A stretch of 64,000 nt of DNA from Haberlea rhodopensis (taxonomy: Eukaryota > Streptophyta > Magnoliopsida > Lamiales > Gesneriaceae): assembly GCA_907163345.1 (NCBI GenBank), contig CAJQUN010000467.1:248001-312000 (forward strand), written 5' to 3'. Of the stretch, positions 33,475-46,010 are shown piece by piece. The translations under genes and the position numbers were made by a program. How positions within the stretch are numbered: the stretch's first letter is position 1; each line of letters opens with the position of its first letter. The notes below the pieces were generated by a model, which searched no databases, was not told where the DNA came from, and worked only from the letters and a program-made list of their open reading frames with translations.

Positions 33475-34978
33475 TGTAAGTAATCCTTAGAGCATACAAC
33501 GCAGCGGAATAAAATTTATGGATTACTAGAACAATGGATCTATACATAGGATTTCATATCGGATAAAGGTTTACAAAAGTCTCACCCTTGTAGCGTGTTT
33601 GAGCAGATTCCACGGTGCAATACGTCCAACGATCTCGAGTCATGAGCAACACCTCCAAGGTCTTGCCTCAACGGTATCCACACGATCAAATCAAAAAGGG
33701 ATGTTCAAGAACAAGTTGCTAGACTTATTCTTGAACCAAAACTGAACTCCCGGTTCAAAACCGATCGACGACGGCCAACCAAAACCCTAACTACAACCGA
33801 CGGCGGCCGTGAGGGGTGAAGGAAGAGGCGGCCGAGTGGAGCTCTTGTGTGGCTAGGTTTTGATATCAAGCTATGATATCAAAGTATGATTAACAATTAA
33901 TCAAAACCATGTATTTATATTATAAGGCTTTTAATTAAGGTTCAAGACTTTCTTAAAGTCTTATGGGCCCAAACCCATGATTTAATTAAAACCTTTTAAT
34001 CACTTAATTAAGACTCTTCTTAATTAATTACTTCATCCAATGAATTTAATTTCCCTTATCGATTTAATCTTTTGTGCGACCCGATAGGATCTTGTAATGT
34101 TGGCAGTGACATAAAATCTCATTTTATGTCGCAAGCAAGGAGCGGTGTCTAGCAACACATCGAGGCTACCCAAATTACAAGAATGTCAATGACTCGACAT
34201 AACCTTTAGAACTTGTGATAATATTAACCATGTAGCTTAATCCCTTTGTCCTTTGTGTATAGATTGAACACGAGTCATGGAATAGTTATACTCGTATATT
34301 CAATCTCTATTTCTTGATCCCCAAGTAGAACTAGAATAAACGAATAAGCTCGATATCTCATATCGACTCATTCGAGCATGGCCATGCATTTTAGTTCTCA
34401 CTTGATCAAGGGCCAAACACATCTCCTGTTATATAGGAGGGACAAATCCTATCTCGATCAGTCAACATCCCTCTACATAATTCGTAGTGTATCCAATAGT
34501 CGCCTTTATAGATTACCCTGTTACGGGTAACGTTTGACGATATCAAGATACATAACTCCTTATGTTGGGATCTCTGATGATCACAAGTCGTAAGGATTAC
34601 ATACATTATTATCACTATGAGAATTGCATATGACGATCATATAACTATCCATGTTGCATTCTCATGGTGGGTCTGTCCAGTATATCGTTCTCTAACATGT
34701 ACCCATGTGTTGATTTGATATCTCATATCAATGAACAATTCATCAATCAACACATACTAGCCTCTACGAATTATCACTACCCCTATTCATGATAATACTT
34801 GACTAGGGACATCTTTAAGAATAATACAATATTATTCTAAGGACATTAACATATATATTAATTCACATTGCACAGTTAAAAGAATAATATATAATAATGA
34901 ATTGCCATTCATAAAATCATATTACATTGTATGTCATAAACAATCATCTAATGATATGTCTTAGGGCATATCCCAACA
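33475..34978 (-). repeat. Copia 2 3' LTR (left)
   Basis: 1504 bp, plus-strand ends TGTAAGTAATCC and CATATCCCAACA. Confidence 0.95.
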
Positions 34979-34992
34979 AATCTCCCACTGCA

Positions 34993-35353
34993 CTAAGACC
35001 ACTCAGACATATATCTAATGCCTAGAGATCTAGTATGACGATCATGCTTCTGCTGTGACAGTGGCTTCGTCAATGGGTCAGATACATTATCATCTGTTGG
35101 TACTTTGCATATTTTAACATATCCCCTTTCAACGATTTCTCGAATGAAATGGAAACGCCTAAGTATGTGCTTGGATCTTTGGTGAGATCTTGGTTCCTTA
35201 GCCAATGCGATCGCTCCATTGTTGTCACAATAGAGTTCTATCATATCGCACCACTCCAAGTTCAGAAATGAACTTCCTCATCCAAACAGCTTCCTTTGCT
35301 GCATCCGAGGCAGCAATATACTCAGCTTCCGTTGTAGAATCGGCTACTGTTTC
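34993..35353 (-). pseudogene. Copia 2 RNase H C-terminal part, out of frame
   Basis: Encodes the end of RNase H: ELYCDNNGAIALAKEPRS, the HFIREIVERG segment and a DNVSDPLTKPLS tail. It is separated from the main frame by a nonsense codon (TAA, Gln in the ancestor, at about 35354) and a short deletion before Ile-Glu-Leu-Tyr-Cys that changes frame relative to copia 1. Confidence 0.88.
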
Positions 35354-37984
35354 TTACTTTGAACTCTTCCAGCTCACAACACCTCCATTTAGGCAATACA
35401 CATATCCGGATTGCGATCGAAAATCATCTTTGTCAGTTTGGAAGCTTGCATCAGTGTAACCCATTACATTGAGCTCTTCCTCACCTCCATAAATCAAGAA
35501 TGTATCCTTAGTCCTTCTCAAGTACTTTAGGATGTTCTTGACAGCAATCCAGTGACCTTCACCTGGATCAACTTGATATCTGCTCGTCATGCTCAAAGCA
35601 TACGATACATCGGGACGAGTACATATCATGCCATACATGATCGATCCAATGGCTGATGCATATGGAATCTTACTCATGCGTTGTCTCTCATCTGGTGTTG
35701 AAGGACACTGTTCCTTCGAGAGATAAATGCCATGCGTCATAGGCACGAATCCTTTCTTTGATTCTTGCATGCTAAACCTTTTAAGCACCTTGTCTATGTA
35801 TGTACTTTGACTTAGACCAAGAAGCCTTCTCGATCTATCTCTATAGATCTTGATTCCTAATACATAGGTGACTTCTCCTAAGTCTTTCATCGAAAAGCAG
35901 TTCCCTAGCCAAATCTTTACAGATTGCAAGGCAGGGATATCATTTCCAATAAGAAGTATGTCATCTACATACAACACTAGGAAAATGATTACGCCCCCAC
36001 TGACCTTCTTGTAGACACAAGGTTCATCTTCATTTTTGATAAAACCAAACTCTTTGATTGCATCATCAAAACGAAGATTCCAACTCCGAGAAGCTTGCTT
36101 CAATCCATAAATGGATCGTTGTAGCTTGCATATCTTTCCAGCATCCTTTGGATCGACAAAACCCTCGGGCTGTGTCATGTACACATCCTCGAGCAGATTT
36201 CCATTAAGGAAAACTGTTTTGACATCCATCTGCCAGATTTCATAATCATGAAATGCAGCTATTGCAAGTAAGATCCTTATGGATTTAACCATGGCCACTG
36301 GTGAAAAGGTTTCATCATAGTCAATACCATGAATTTGTTTGAATCCTTTTGCAACCAGCCGACCTTTATAGGTTTGTACGTTACCATCCATATCGATCTT
36401 TTTCTTGAAAATCCATTTGCACCCTATGGGTCGTACCCCTTCAGGTGGATCAACCAAAGTCCATACTTGGTTTGCATACATGGATTCCATCTCAGATTTC
36501 ATGGCCTCTTGCCATTTCTCAGAATCATTGCCCATTATAGCTTGTTGATAAGATGACGGCTCATCCTCATCAATAAGTAGTAAGTCACCTTGTTGAGTCA
36601 CAAGAAATCCATATCTCTGTGGCTCCCGGTGTTCTCTTACAGACCTACGCTGGGCTTGTGTCTCTTGAGCAGGTGCTTCTTCCACAACAGCTTGCGGTGC
36701 CTGCTCTGTTTCCATCTCAATCTCAGGTTCAGTGTTTTCTTGTGGTTGAACTTCACTAAGTTCTATTTTTCTCCCACTGGTTTTTCTAGAAATAAATTCT
36801 CTTTCAAGAAATACACCACTCCGAGCAACAACTACTTTGTTCTCGGTGGGATAATAGAAATAGTATCCTTTCGTTTCCTTAGGATATCCCACAAATAAAC
36901 ACTTATCAGATTTGGGTCCAAGTTTGTTAGTGGCATGACGTCTAACGAAAGCCTCACAACCCCAAATCTTCATAAAAGACATACTAGGACGCTTCCCAGT
37001 CCATATCTCATATGGTGTCTTTTCCACTGATTTAGATGGAACACGGTTCAGTAAGAAAATCGCTGTTTCTAGAGCGTGTCCCCAAAACGATATCGGAAGA
37101 TCTGCATGACTCATCATTGATCTAACCATGTCCAACAAGGTTCGATTTCTCCTCTCGGATACACCATTCCATTGTGGAGTATACGGAGGAGTGAGTTGTG
37201 GGACTATCCCACACTCCTTTAGATAGTCATGAAACTCTTGGCTTAAGTATTCACCTCCTCGATCTGATCGAAGGATTTTGATACTTTTGCCAAGTTGGTT
37301 TTGTACTTCATTCTTGAAATCTTTGAACTTTTCAAAGGTTTCGTGCTTATGCTTCATTAGGTACACATACCCATATCTACTGAGGTCATCAGTAAATGTA
37401 ACAAAGTATTGAAAACCACCTCTAGCTTGTGTACTTATTGGACCACATACATCACTATGTATTAGTCCCAATAAAACATTTGCCCTTTCAACATGTCCCT
37501 TGAAAGGGGCTTTAGTCATCTTGCCCATTAAACAAGATTCGCATGTTTCATATGATTCAAAATCAAATGAATTTAATACTCCATCCTTATGAAGTTTAGA
37601 TATGCGGTTCTCGTTTATGTGGCCCAAGCGACAATGCCAGAGATAAGTCGGATTACAATCATTATTTTTAATCCTTTTAGTATTTATGTTAGAGATAGGT
37701 ATATCAAGATTTAATAAATAAAGACCATTCACCATTTGTGCACTAGCATAAAACATATCATTTAAATAAATGGAACAACAGTTGTCCTTTATAATAAATG
37801 AGAATCCATACTTGTCCAAACAAGAAATAGAAATAATGTTTTTAGTAATTGAAGGCACAAAATAACAATCTTTTAAAATCAACGATAAACCAGAAGGCAA
37901 AGATAAATGATAATCCCCTATAGCTAATGCAGCAACTCTTGTTCCATTTCCAACTCGGAGATCAACTTCGCCTTTCGCCAACAA
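35354..37984 (-). pseudogene. Copia 2 pol: integrase, reverse transcriptase, RNase H
   Basis: An 876-codon open frame. In order it has the end of the protease; the HCRLGH...CESC zinc site; integrase catalytic Asp (HSDVCG), Asp (RSDRGGEY) and Glu (VSERRNR); an acidic spacer; RT with WQMDVKTVFLNG and the active-site LYVDDILL; and RNase H starting GYTDASF. It ends prematurely at WKSSK. The upstream frame was lost by a 1-bp deletion near 37985 (AAAAAGTGTAATTG here versus AAAAAGAGTAGATTG in copia 1), so gag-pol is no longer one polyprotein. Confidence 0.93.
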
Positions 37985-38943
37985 TTACACTTTTTGAGGT
38001 CCTGCACATTTACACAAATGTGAGATCCACATCCAGTATCTAATACCCATGATGAAGAAGTAGATAAATTGACTTCTATAACAAAAATACCTGAAGCGGA
38101 AGTCACACTTCCTTTCTTTAGATCCTCCAGATATACTTTGCAGTTTCTTTTCCAATGGCCGGTCTCACCGCAATGGAAACAGTTCCCTTCCTTCGCTATC
38201 CCCCCTTTTGGCTTTAGTGCATAAGACTTTGGCTTAGATTTAACAAAGACCTTCTTTGCTTTCTTGTTGCCTTTAGCTTTGGCCCTTCCTTTGCCCTTAT
38301 TCACAATAAGAACATTTGTGGCCTTAGTCTTCTTTGTATTTGCTTCATATGTTCTCAACATACCAAGCAATTGTGGTAGAGTCTTTTCCATGTCAGTCAT
38401 ATTGTAATTTACTACAAATTGACTGAAGCTCTCAGGCAACGATTGCAGAATCACATCGGTGGCCAACTCTTGGTCCAATGGAAAACCCAGCTTGTCCAGA
38501 TTCTCTATGTACCCAATCATCTTGAGCACATGAGTTCCAACTAGGCTTCCCTCTACCATCCTGCACTGGAACAACGCTTTAGAGACGTCATACCTCTCTT
38601 GTCTAGATTGCTGTTGGTACAATTTCTTTAAGTGTTCGATCATATCGAACGCCTCCATTTCCTCATGTTGCTTCTGAAGCTCAGAGTTCATGGTGGCAAG
38701 CATAAGGCACCCAACATCAAGTGCGTCACTCTGATGCTTCTTGTAAGCATCTTTTTCGGCTCTTGTAGCCGTTAGGGGAGGTTCCTCAGCGGGCAAGGGT
38801 TCCTCTAGGACATATTGTTTCTTTTCTTGTTTGAGGACTATCCTCAAGTTCCTATGCCAGTCTAGGAAATTTGTCCCAATTAATTTGTCCTTCTCAAGGA
38901 CCGATCGCAGTGATAATGTGCTACTAACGTTGTTAGTTGCCAT
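37924..38943 (-). pseudogene. Copia 2 gag and protease start
   Basis: A 339-codon frame starting MATNNVSST. It has the gag capsid region, a basic linker with KAKAKGNKKAKK, the CCHC knuckle CFHCGETGHWKRNC, and the protease core VLDTGCGSHIC. It then shifts frame after DLKK and ends out of frame. Unlike copia 1 it has no stop after EHLK, so this copy preserves the ancestral gag. Confidence 0.92.
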
Positions 38944-40836
38944 GGATATCTACAATATAAATATGCAAAATAAGTTTATGATTTAAATCATTTAACATGG
39001 TCTTATATTAAATGATACTCCCACTATTTAGTTTTAAAAAAATATCAACCCTCGAAACCTTTAGTGGCCAAGATCCATATTTCGCCTAATCTTGAGTTAG
39101 CTTTGGCTAATCGCCCAAGACTCGGTTATTTAGGTAGACAACACTTTGTCAATTACATCACATATAATTCTTGGATAGTTGGACGAACAACACTTTGTTC
39201 AATTCATCAAATGAATTATAATCCAACCCATGCCTCTAAGTTCCCAATCCTATTGAGATAACCTAGTTAAGTCGTACCCAATTTAAAGTATAACGGATAT
39301 CACTTTTATCCTTTCGCGCCTTACTAAGATTGCCACGGTGCTTTGCTTTGGCAAACCCACTCATGTACAATCGAAGTTATTGACGAGTACTTTTAATTTT
39401 TATTTTTTATTTTTTTGGAAGGCATCTAAAACTTAATATTTTAGAGGGATTTATTGATCTCATGATTAGTTTGATAATTTAAAATATGTCCACTACATAT
39501 AGTTGTATACATATCTATATGTGTAATACAATTATCAATCTAAAACATAAGATAAATCATGCATCAACATACATAATTAAACGTGACATGGTTATAGCCC
39601 CTACTAACGATTATCTCAAGCCAATGAGAAAATCCTAAGAGTCAACCTAAGGTAACTACACAAGCACCTTCCTTTGGCTCCAATTTGTGAATGGCCTCCT
39701 CATCCCGGCACGATGCTCCATCTTCAATGATCACTATCAATAAAATAAACTACACTATTTACAAGATATAGAATTCCTCGATTCACATTCGAGGGGAACA
39801 TAGGGGAGGGATTACATTTAGAATGAAATAGAGAAGGCACGACTCGCAGGTCGTATTATAAATTACAAACATCCACAAATCCTATCTAATAGGTCAAAGG
39901 GCTATAACCACGCACCATGCTCAAACAACACATAAAGCATGCATTAACATTTAATTAATTAAATTCTAAACATTTTAAATTTAATTCTAATTAAAACTGT
40001 AAAATAGAATTTTGAAAAATTATCGTACGCTCGGGACATCACATGCCACGAACTTAATGCGACTAATCCACGAACCATCATGGTTCGAACCACAAAAGCG
40101 CACGGCTGGACCAATTATGGGCCTAGGGTTCGAAACCCTAGCCCATGGCCGAACCATGGCTCGAGCGGCGGCGGCGCTAGGGTTCCAAACCCTAGCCGCC
40201 TCGCACCATCTTTATTTTTCATCGAGCCAACTTGCTCGAAACACCGAAATTCATGAGCCACAAGCCACGGTCCAACCATGGACGGTTCATGACGGTGACA
40301 ACTTAACCATCTCGAGCCAAGGGTTCGAAAAACCCTAGCCCTCATGTGGTGTAGCCGTCGACCCTCATAATTCCGTGGACCATGAACCAACTTGCACCTT
40401 TTCAATACTTTATCAAGCCAATAGAGTTTAAAAACCTTAGATAGTGCAACGGCTCGACCCATGCTCGAGCCAAGGGTTCGAAACCTAGCTCCTAAGCGGC
40501 GGCCGAGTGTTGTGGTGACTAGGGTTCTAAACCCTAGCCTTTTGGAGGCGGCGGCCGAGCCATGGTGACTAGGGTTCGAAACCCTAGCCCTTTGGTGGCG
40601 GCGGCCGTGAGCCATGCATGAGCCAATGTTCCGGTTTTGATCACGAATTATCATATATTTCGATCCGTCAATTATATCATATATAATATTATACGATGAT
40701 TTTCACAAACTCGATTTATTCCATATCATATATGAAAATAAACAGTTTTAAATAGCATGCAATATTAATTCTAATATGATTAAACTATTTAACCACATAA
40801 ATCCGATATGAGCCTTGTACACGGCTCTGATACCAC
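38944..40836 (-). other. Copia 2 leader, palindrome-rich
   Basis: Non-coding leader between the gag start and primer binding site (GGCTCTGATACCA at 40823-40835 on the plus strand). Repeats of the palindromic motif centred on TTCGAA or a variant, with flanks CTAGGG and CCCTAG, occur near 40121, 40168, 40318, 40462, 40519 and 40568. The 179-codon frame at 40115-40654 is a by-product of these repeats (recurring Phe-Arg-Thr-Leu) and is not called as a gene. Confidence 0.8.
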
Positions 40837-42340
40837 TGTAAGTAATCCTTAGAGCATACAACGCAGCGGAATAAAATTTATGGATTACTAGAACAATGGA
40901 TCTATACATAGGATTTCATATCGGATAAAGGTTTACAAAAGTCTCACCCTTGTAGCGTGTTTGAGCAGATTCCACGGTGCAATACATCCAACGATCCCGA
41001 GTCATGAGCAACACCTCCAAGGTCTTGCCTCAACGGTATCCACACGATCAAATCAAAAAGGGATGTTCAAGAACAAGTTGCTAGACTTATTCTTGAACCA
41101 AAACTGAACTCCCGGTTCAAAACCGATCGACGACGGCCAACCAAAACCCTAACTACAACCGACGGCGGCCGTGAGGGGTGAAGGAAGAGGCGGCCGAGTG
41201 GAGCTCTTGTGTGGCTAGGTTTTGATATCAAGCTATGATATCAAAGTATGATTAACAATTAATCAAAACCATGTATTTATATTATAAGGCTTTTAATTAA
41301 GGTTCAAGACTTTCTTAAAGTCTTATGGGCCCAAACCCATGATTTAATTAAAACCTTTTAATCACTTAATTAAGACTCTTCTTAATTAATTAATTCATCC
41401 AATGAATTTAATTTCCCTTATCGATTTAATCTTTTGTGTGACCCGATAGGATCTTGTAATGTTGGCAGTGACATAAAATCTCATTTTATGTCGCAAGCAA
41501 GGAGCGGTGTCTAGCAACACATCGAGGCTACCCAAATTACAAGAATGTCAATGACTCGACATAACCATTAGAACTTGTGATAATATTAACCATGTAGCTT
41601 AATCCCTTTGTCCTTTGTGTATAGATTGAACACGAGTAATGGAATAGTCATACTCGTATATTCAATCTCTATTTCTTGATCCCCAAGTAGAACTAGAATA
41701 AACGAATAAGCTCGATATCTCATATCGACTCATTCGAGCATGGCCATGCATTTTAGTTCTCACTTGATCAAGGGCCAAACACTTCTCCTGTTATATAGGA
41801 GGGACAAATCCTATCTCGATCAGTCAACATCCCTCTACATAATTCGTAGTGTATCCAATAGTCGCCTTTATAGATTACCCTGTTACGGGTAACGTTTGAC
41901 GATATCAAGATACATAACTCCTTATGTTGGGATCTCTGATGATCACAAGTCGTAAGGATTACATACATTATTATCACTATGAGAATTGCATATGACGATC
42001 ATATAACTATCCATGTTGCATTCTCATGGTGGGTCTGTCCAGTATATCGTTCTCTAACATGTACCCATGTGTTGATTTGATATCTCATATCAATGAACAA
42101 TTCATCAATCAACACATACTAGTCTCTACGAATTATCATTATCCCTATTCATGATAATACTTGACTAGGGACATCTTTAAGAATAATACAATATTATTCT
42201 AAGGACATTAACATATATATTAATTCACATTGCACAGTTAAAAGAATAATATATAATAATGAATTGCCATTCATAAAATCATATTACATTGTATGTCATA
42301 AACAATCATCTAATGATATGTCTTAGGGCATATCCCAACA
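40837..42340 (-). repeat. Copia 2 5' LTR (right)
   Basis: 1504 bp, same ends as the left LTR. Confidence 0.95.
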
Positions 42341-42345
42341 GTATG

Positions 42346-43764
42346 GACTTTGGTTGATCCACCTGAAGGGGCACGACCCATAGGGTGCAAATGGATTTTC
42401 AAGAAAAATACCGATATGGATGGTAATGTACAAACCTATAAAGGTCGGCTGGTTGCAAAAGGATTCAAACAAATTCATGGTATTGACTATGATGAAACCT
42501 TTTCACCAGTGGCCATGGTTAAATCCATAAGGATCTTACTTACAATAGTTACATTTCATGATTATGAAATCTGGCAGATGGATGTCAAAACAACTTTCCT
42601 TAATGGAAATCTGCTCGAGGATGTGTACATGACACAACCCGAGGGTTTGTTGATCCAAAGGATGCTGGAAAGATATGCAAGCTACAACGATCCATTTATG
42701 GATTGAAGCAAGCTTCTCGGAGTTGGAATCTTCGTTTTGATGATGCAATCAAAGAGTTTGGTTTGATCAAAAACGTAGATGAACCTTGTGTCTACAAGAA
42801 GGTCAGTGGGAGCATAATCATTTTCCTAGTGTTGTATGTAGATGACATACTTCTCATTGGGAATGATATCACTGCCTTACAATCTGTAAAGATTTGGCTA
42901 GGGAACTGCTTTTCGATGAAATTCTTGGGAGAAGCCACCTATGTATTAGGAATCAAGATCTATAGAGATAGATCAAGAAGGCTTCTTGGCCTAAGTCAAA
43001 GTACATACATAGACAAAGTGCTTAAAAGGTTTAGCATGCAAGAATCAAAGAAAGGATTCGTACCTATGACACATGGTATATATCTCTCGAAGGAACAGTG
43101 TCCTTCAACACCAGATGAGAGACAACGCATGAGTAAGATTCCATATGCGTCAGCTATTGGATCTATCATGTATGCCATGATATGTACTCGTCCCGATGTA
43201 TCGTATGCTTTGAGCATGACGAGCAGATATCAAGTTGATCCAGGTGAAGGTCATTGGATTGCTGTCAAGAATATCCTGAAGTACTTGAGAAGAACTAAGG
43301 ATACATTCTTGATTTATGGAGGTGAGGAAGAGCTCAATGTAATGGGTTACACTGATGCAAGCTTCCAAACCGACAAAGATGATTTTCGATCGCAATCTGG
43401 ATATGTGTATTGCCTAAATGGAGGTGCTGTGAGCTGGAAGAGTTCAAAGCAATAGACAGTAGCCGATTCTACAACAGAAGCTGAGTATATTGCTGCATCG
43501 GCAGCAAATGAAGCTGTTTGGATCAGGAAGTTCGTTTCTGAACTTGGAGTGTTGCCTAGCATTAAAGATCCGATAGAACTCTATTGTGACAACAATGGAG
43601 CGATCGCATTGGCTAAGGAACCTAGATCTCTCCAAAGATCCAAGCACATACTTCGGCCCTTTCATTTCATTCGAGAAATCGTTGAAAGGGGAGATGTTAA
43701 AATATGCAAAGTACCAACAGATGATAACGTATCTGACCCATTGACGAAACCACTGTCACAGTAG
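42346..43764 (+). pseudogene. Copia 1 RT-RNase H, distal half
   Basis: Continues the copia 1 polyprotein after the copia 2 insertion. Frame 42350-42706 has the RT start (FKQIHGIDYDETFSPV, WQMDVKTTFLNG). A 1-bp deletion in a T run near 42645 shifts to frame 42703-43455, which holds LYVDDILLIGND and the RNase H opening. TAG at 43453-43455 replaces a Gln codon. The same frame then continues to 43764 with TVADSTTEAEY and the C-terminal LTKPLSQ. So there are three separate lesions in this copy, counting the gag stop. Confidence 0.92.
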
Positions 43765-43836
43765 AAGCATGATCGTCATACTAGATCTCTAGGCATTAGG
43801 TATATGTCTGAGTGGTCTTAGTGCAAGTGGGAGATT

Positions 43837-44964
43837 TGTTGGGATATGCCCTAAGACAAATCATTGAATGATTGTTTGGACATACAATGTTTATGATTTT
43901 ATGAAATGACAAATTCATTATTATATATTATTCGATTAACTGTGCAATGTGAATTAATATATATGTTAATGTCCTTAGAATAATATTGTATTATTCTTAA
44001 AGACCCTAGTAAAGTATTATCATGAATCAGGATAATGATAATACATAGAGACTAGTATGTATTGATTGATGAATTGTTCATTGATATGAGATATCAAATC
44101 AACACATGGGTACATGTTAGAGAACGATGTACTGGACAGACCCACAATGAGAATGCTACATGGATAGTTCTATGAGTGTCATAAGCAATTCTCATAGTGA
44201 TAATAATGTATGTAATCCTTACGACTTGTGATCATCAGAGATCCCAACATAAGGAGTTATGTATCTTGATATTGTCAAACGTTACCCGTAACAGGGTAAA
44301 CTATCAATGCGACTATTGGATACACTACGAATTATGTAGGGATGTTGACTGATCGAGATAGGATTTGTCCCTCCTATATAACAGGAGAAGTGTTTGGCCC
44401 TTGATCAAGTGAAAACTAAAATGCATGGCCATGCTCGAATGAGTCGATATGAGATATCGAGCTTATTCGTTTATTCTAGTTCTACTTGGGGATCAAGAAA
44501 TAAAGATTGAATATACGAGTATGACTATTACATGACTCGTGTTCAATCTAAACACAAAGGACAAAGGGGTTAAGTTACATGGTTAATATTATCACAATTT
44601 CTATAGGTTATGTCGAGTCATTGACATTCTTGTAATTTGGGTAGCCTTGATGTGTTGCTAGACACCGCTCTTTGCTTGTAACATAAAATGAGATTTTATG
44701 TCACTGCTAACATTACAAGATCCTAACGGGTCGCACAAAAGATTAAATCGATAAAGGGAATTAAATTCATTGGATGAATTAATTAATTAAGAAGAGTCTT
44801 AATTAAATAATTATAAGGATTTAATTATATCATGGGTTTGAGCCCATAAGGCATTGAGAAAGCCTTTAATTAAATCATATATAATTAGTAAACAAGGTTA
44901 ATGAGACTTAACACTTTATATCATCAAAACCTAAAAGCTCTCAAGCTTTAAACCAAACGGCCGC
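43837..44964 (+). repeat. Copia 1 3' LTR, truncated by gypsy A
   Basis: Starts TGTTGGGATATGCCC after the purine tract GTGGGAGATT. It stops at AAACGGCCGC, where gypsy A begins; about 350 bp of the LTR end are not present in the window. Confidence 0.93.
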
Positions 44965-45526
44965 TGTGAGACCCCGTTATCAAATTAAGATACTAAGGTG
45001 CAATTAAGAGAACTAATCATTAATGTGTATATATATCAGAGTAATAAGTCGTGTTGAGTTACCTGAGCTTAAGAGATTACAGTACCAAAAGTTAAAAAGG
45101 AATTCCACATTTTCCTACAAAAGGTACTACATTATAGTCTTACTATACTTCTTGTAGAAGCTATACAAAAATTCTCTAACATGCTAATCCTGTAGCACTC
45201 CTTACAGCTCAGCATTTCAACCCCGACCCTGGTTCTCATCATCAAAAGCACCTACAAAGACAACACCCCAACACATGAGCATATCATGATTCATATTCAA
45301 CATAATATGAAAGTAAGACGTAAATGCATAATCATAAATACAAAACACTTCCTGTATTTCCATCGCATTTACAACGCCTATTGGTTGTCCCTGTACCATA
45401 ATTCATAATCAAAACACTATATGAACATATGGCTTCATAAATAAATGTCATGACATATCATCTCTTTTTCTTGAGTCAGTCATCATCAGTTATTTTAATG
45501 CTTCTTCGCTTCATAAATCTCAAAAC

Positions 45527-45578
45527 AAGCGGTATCTCATCCTCGCTTCTTCATACAAGCGGTATCTCATCCTTGCTT
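45527..45578 (-). repeat. Hairpin pair, 30-bp period, in gypsy A LTR
   Basis: AAGCG 45527-45531 pairs with CGCTT 45544-45548, and AAGCG 45557-45561 with TGCTT 45574-45578 (one weak pair), around a GTATCTCATCC loop. The right LTR at 54317-54368 has the second stem intact (CGCTT) with loop variant GCATCTCATCC. Near-identical hairpins occur in element C at 11901-11952. Confidence 0.85.
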
Positions 45579-45828
45579 AGTATGGTATACCCCGCCTCCA
45601 TGTGCAAGCGAGCCTCCCCCCTCCCGCTCCACATTTTTAGCGGTAAAGCGTAAGCATTAAAATCTTCACTGTGATCACCCCTGACTCGTGGAATACACCT
45701 CTTTTATTCAACATCACAATATGCAATCACAATGCATAATAACATGTATCATACTCTTAATGCATCACATTGCATTCATCATGTGTCAAATAGACAAACA
45801 TAAGGTACATGTTACCGTTGGGTTGCCC

Positions 45829-45845
45829 GTACGTCGCTTACGTAC
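45829..45845. repeat. GTACGT-CGCTT-ACGTAC stem in gypsy A LTR
   Basis: Perfect 6-bp stem with 5-nt loop; repeated at 54619-54635. Equivalent stems are at 7627 (C) and 59628 (B). Confidence 0.85.
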
Positions 45846-46010
45846 CTTTCCAAAATGTAGTGTGTTGCGGGACTCTATCCCCTGCGTTGTGTAGCTGTCT
45901 GTGAAGGCTCTACACCAGTGTACAACACAATATTAGATGTCTCATTACAATCCAATATCAAAAATTAAACAAAATATAACAATTTATATTTTTCAACATT
46001 CTGGGTCTCT

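Larger units (their letters stand above)
33475..42340 (-). mobile_element. Copia element 2, full length, nested in copia 1
   Basis: 8866 bp, with two LTRs of exactly 1504 bp (33475-34978 and 40837-42340) that differ at about 11 sites by eye (below 1 percent). It is flanked by the duplication GTATG (33470-33474 and 42341-42345). Removing the element and one GTATG restores continuity of the host pol, as shown by copia 2's own sequence at 36445-36480. Primer binding site 40823-40835; purine tract (minus strand CAGTGGGAGATT) next to 34978. A 1-bp deletion in gag-pol, a nonsense codon in RNase H and a small deletion after it make this copy non-autonomous despite its youth. Confidence 0.96.
27739..44964 (+). 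mobile_element. Copia element 1, interrupted and 3'-truncated
   Basis: 5' LTR 27739-29212, primer binding site 29214-29226, leader to 30995, and gag-pol from 30996 to 33469, with 33470-33474 one copy of the insertion duplication. Then comes the inserted copia 2 (33475-42340), the rest of pol (42341-43764), the purine-rich tract GTGGGAGATT and a partial 3' LTR (43837-44964) cut by gypsy A. The LTR pair shows more differences than copia 2's pair, including a deletion of about 14 bp in the 5' LTR near 28190, which fits its being the older host. Domain order gag, protease, integrase, RT, RNase H is Ty1/copia; the closest lineage may be Tork/TAR, but that is not certain. Confidence 0.93.

Noticed and set aside
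40115..40654. 179-codon open frame in copia 2 leader
   Set aside because: Its peptide is a translation of the repeated palindromes (recurring Phe-Arg-Thr-Leu), it lies before gag, and no domain is present.
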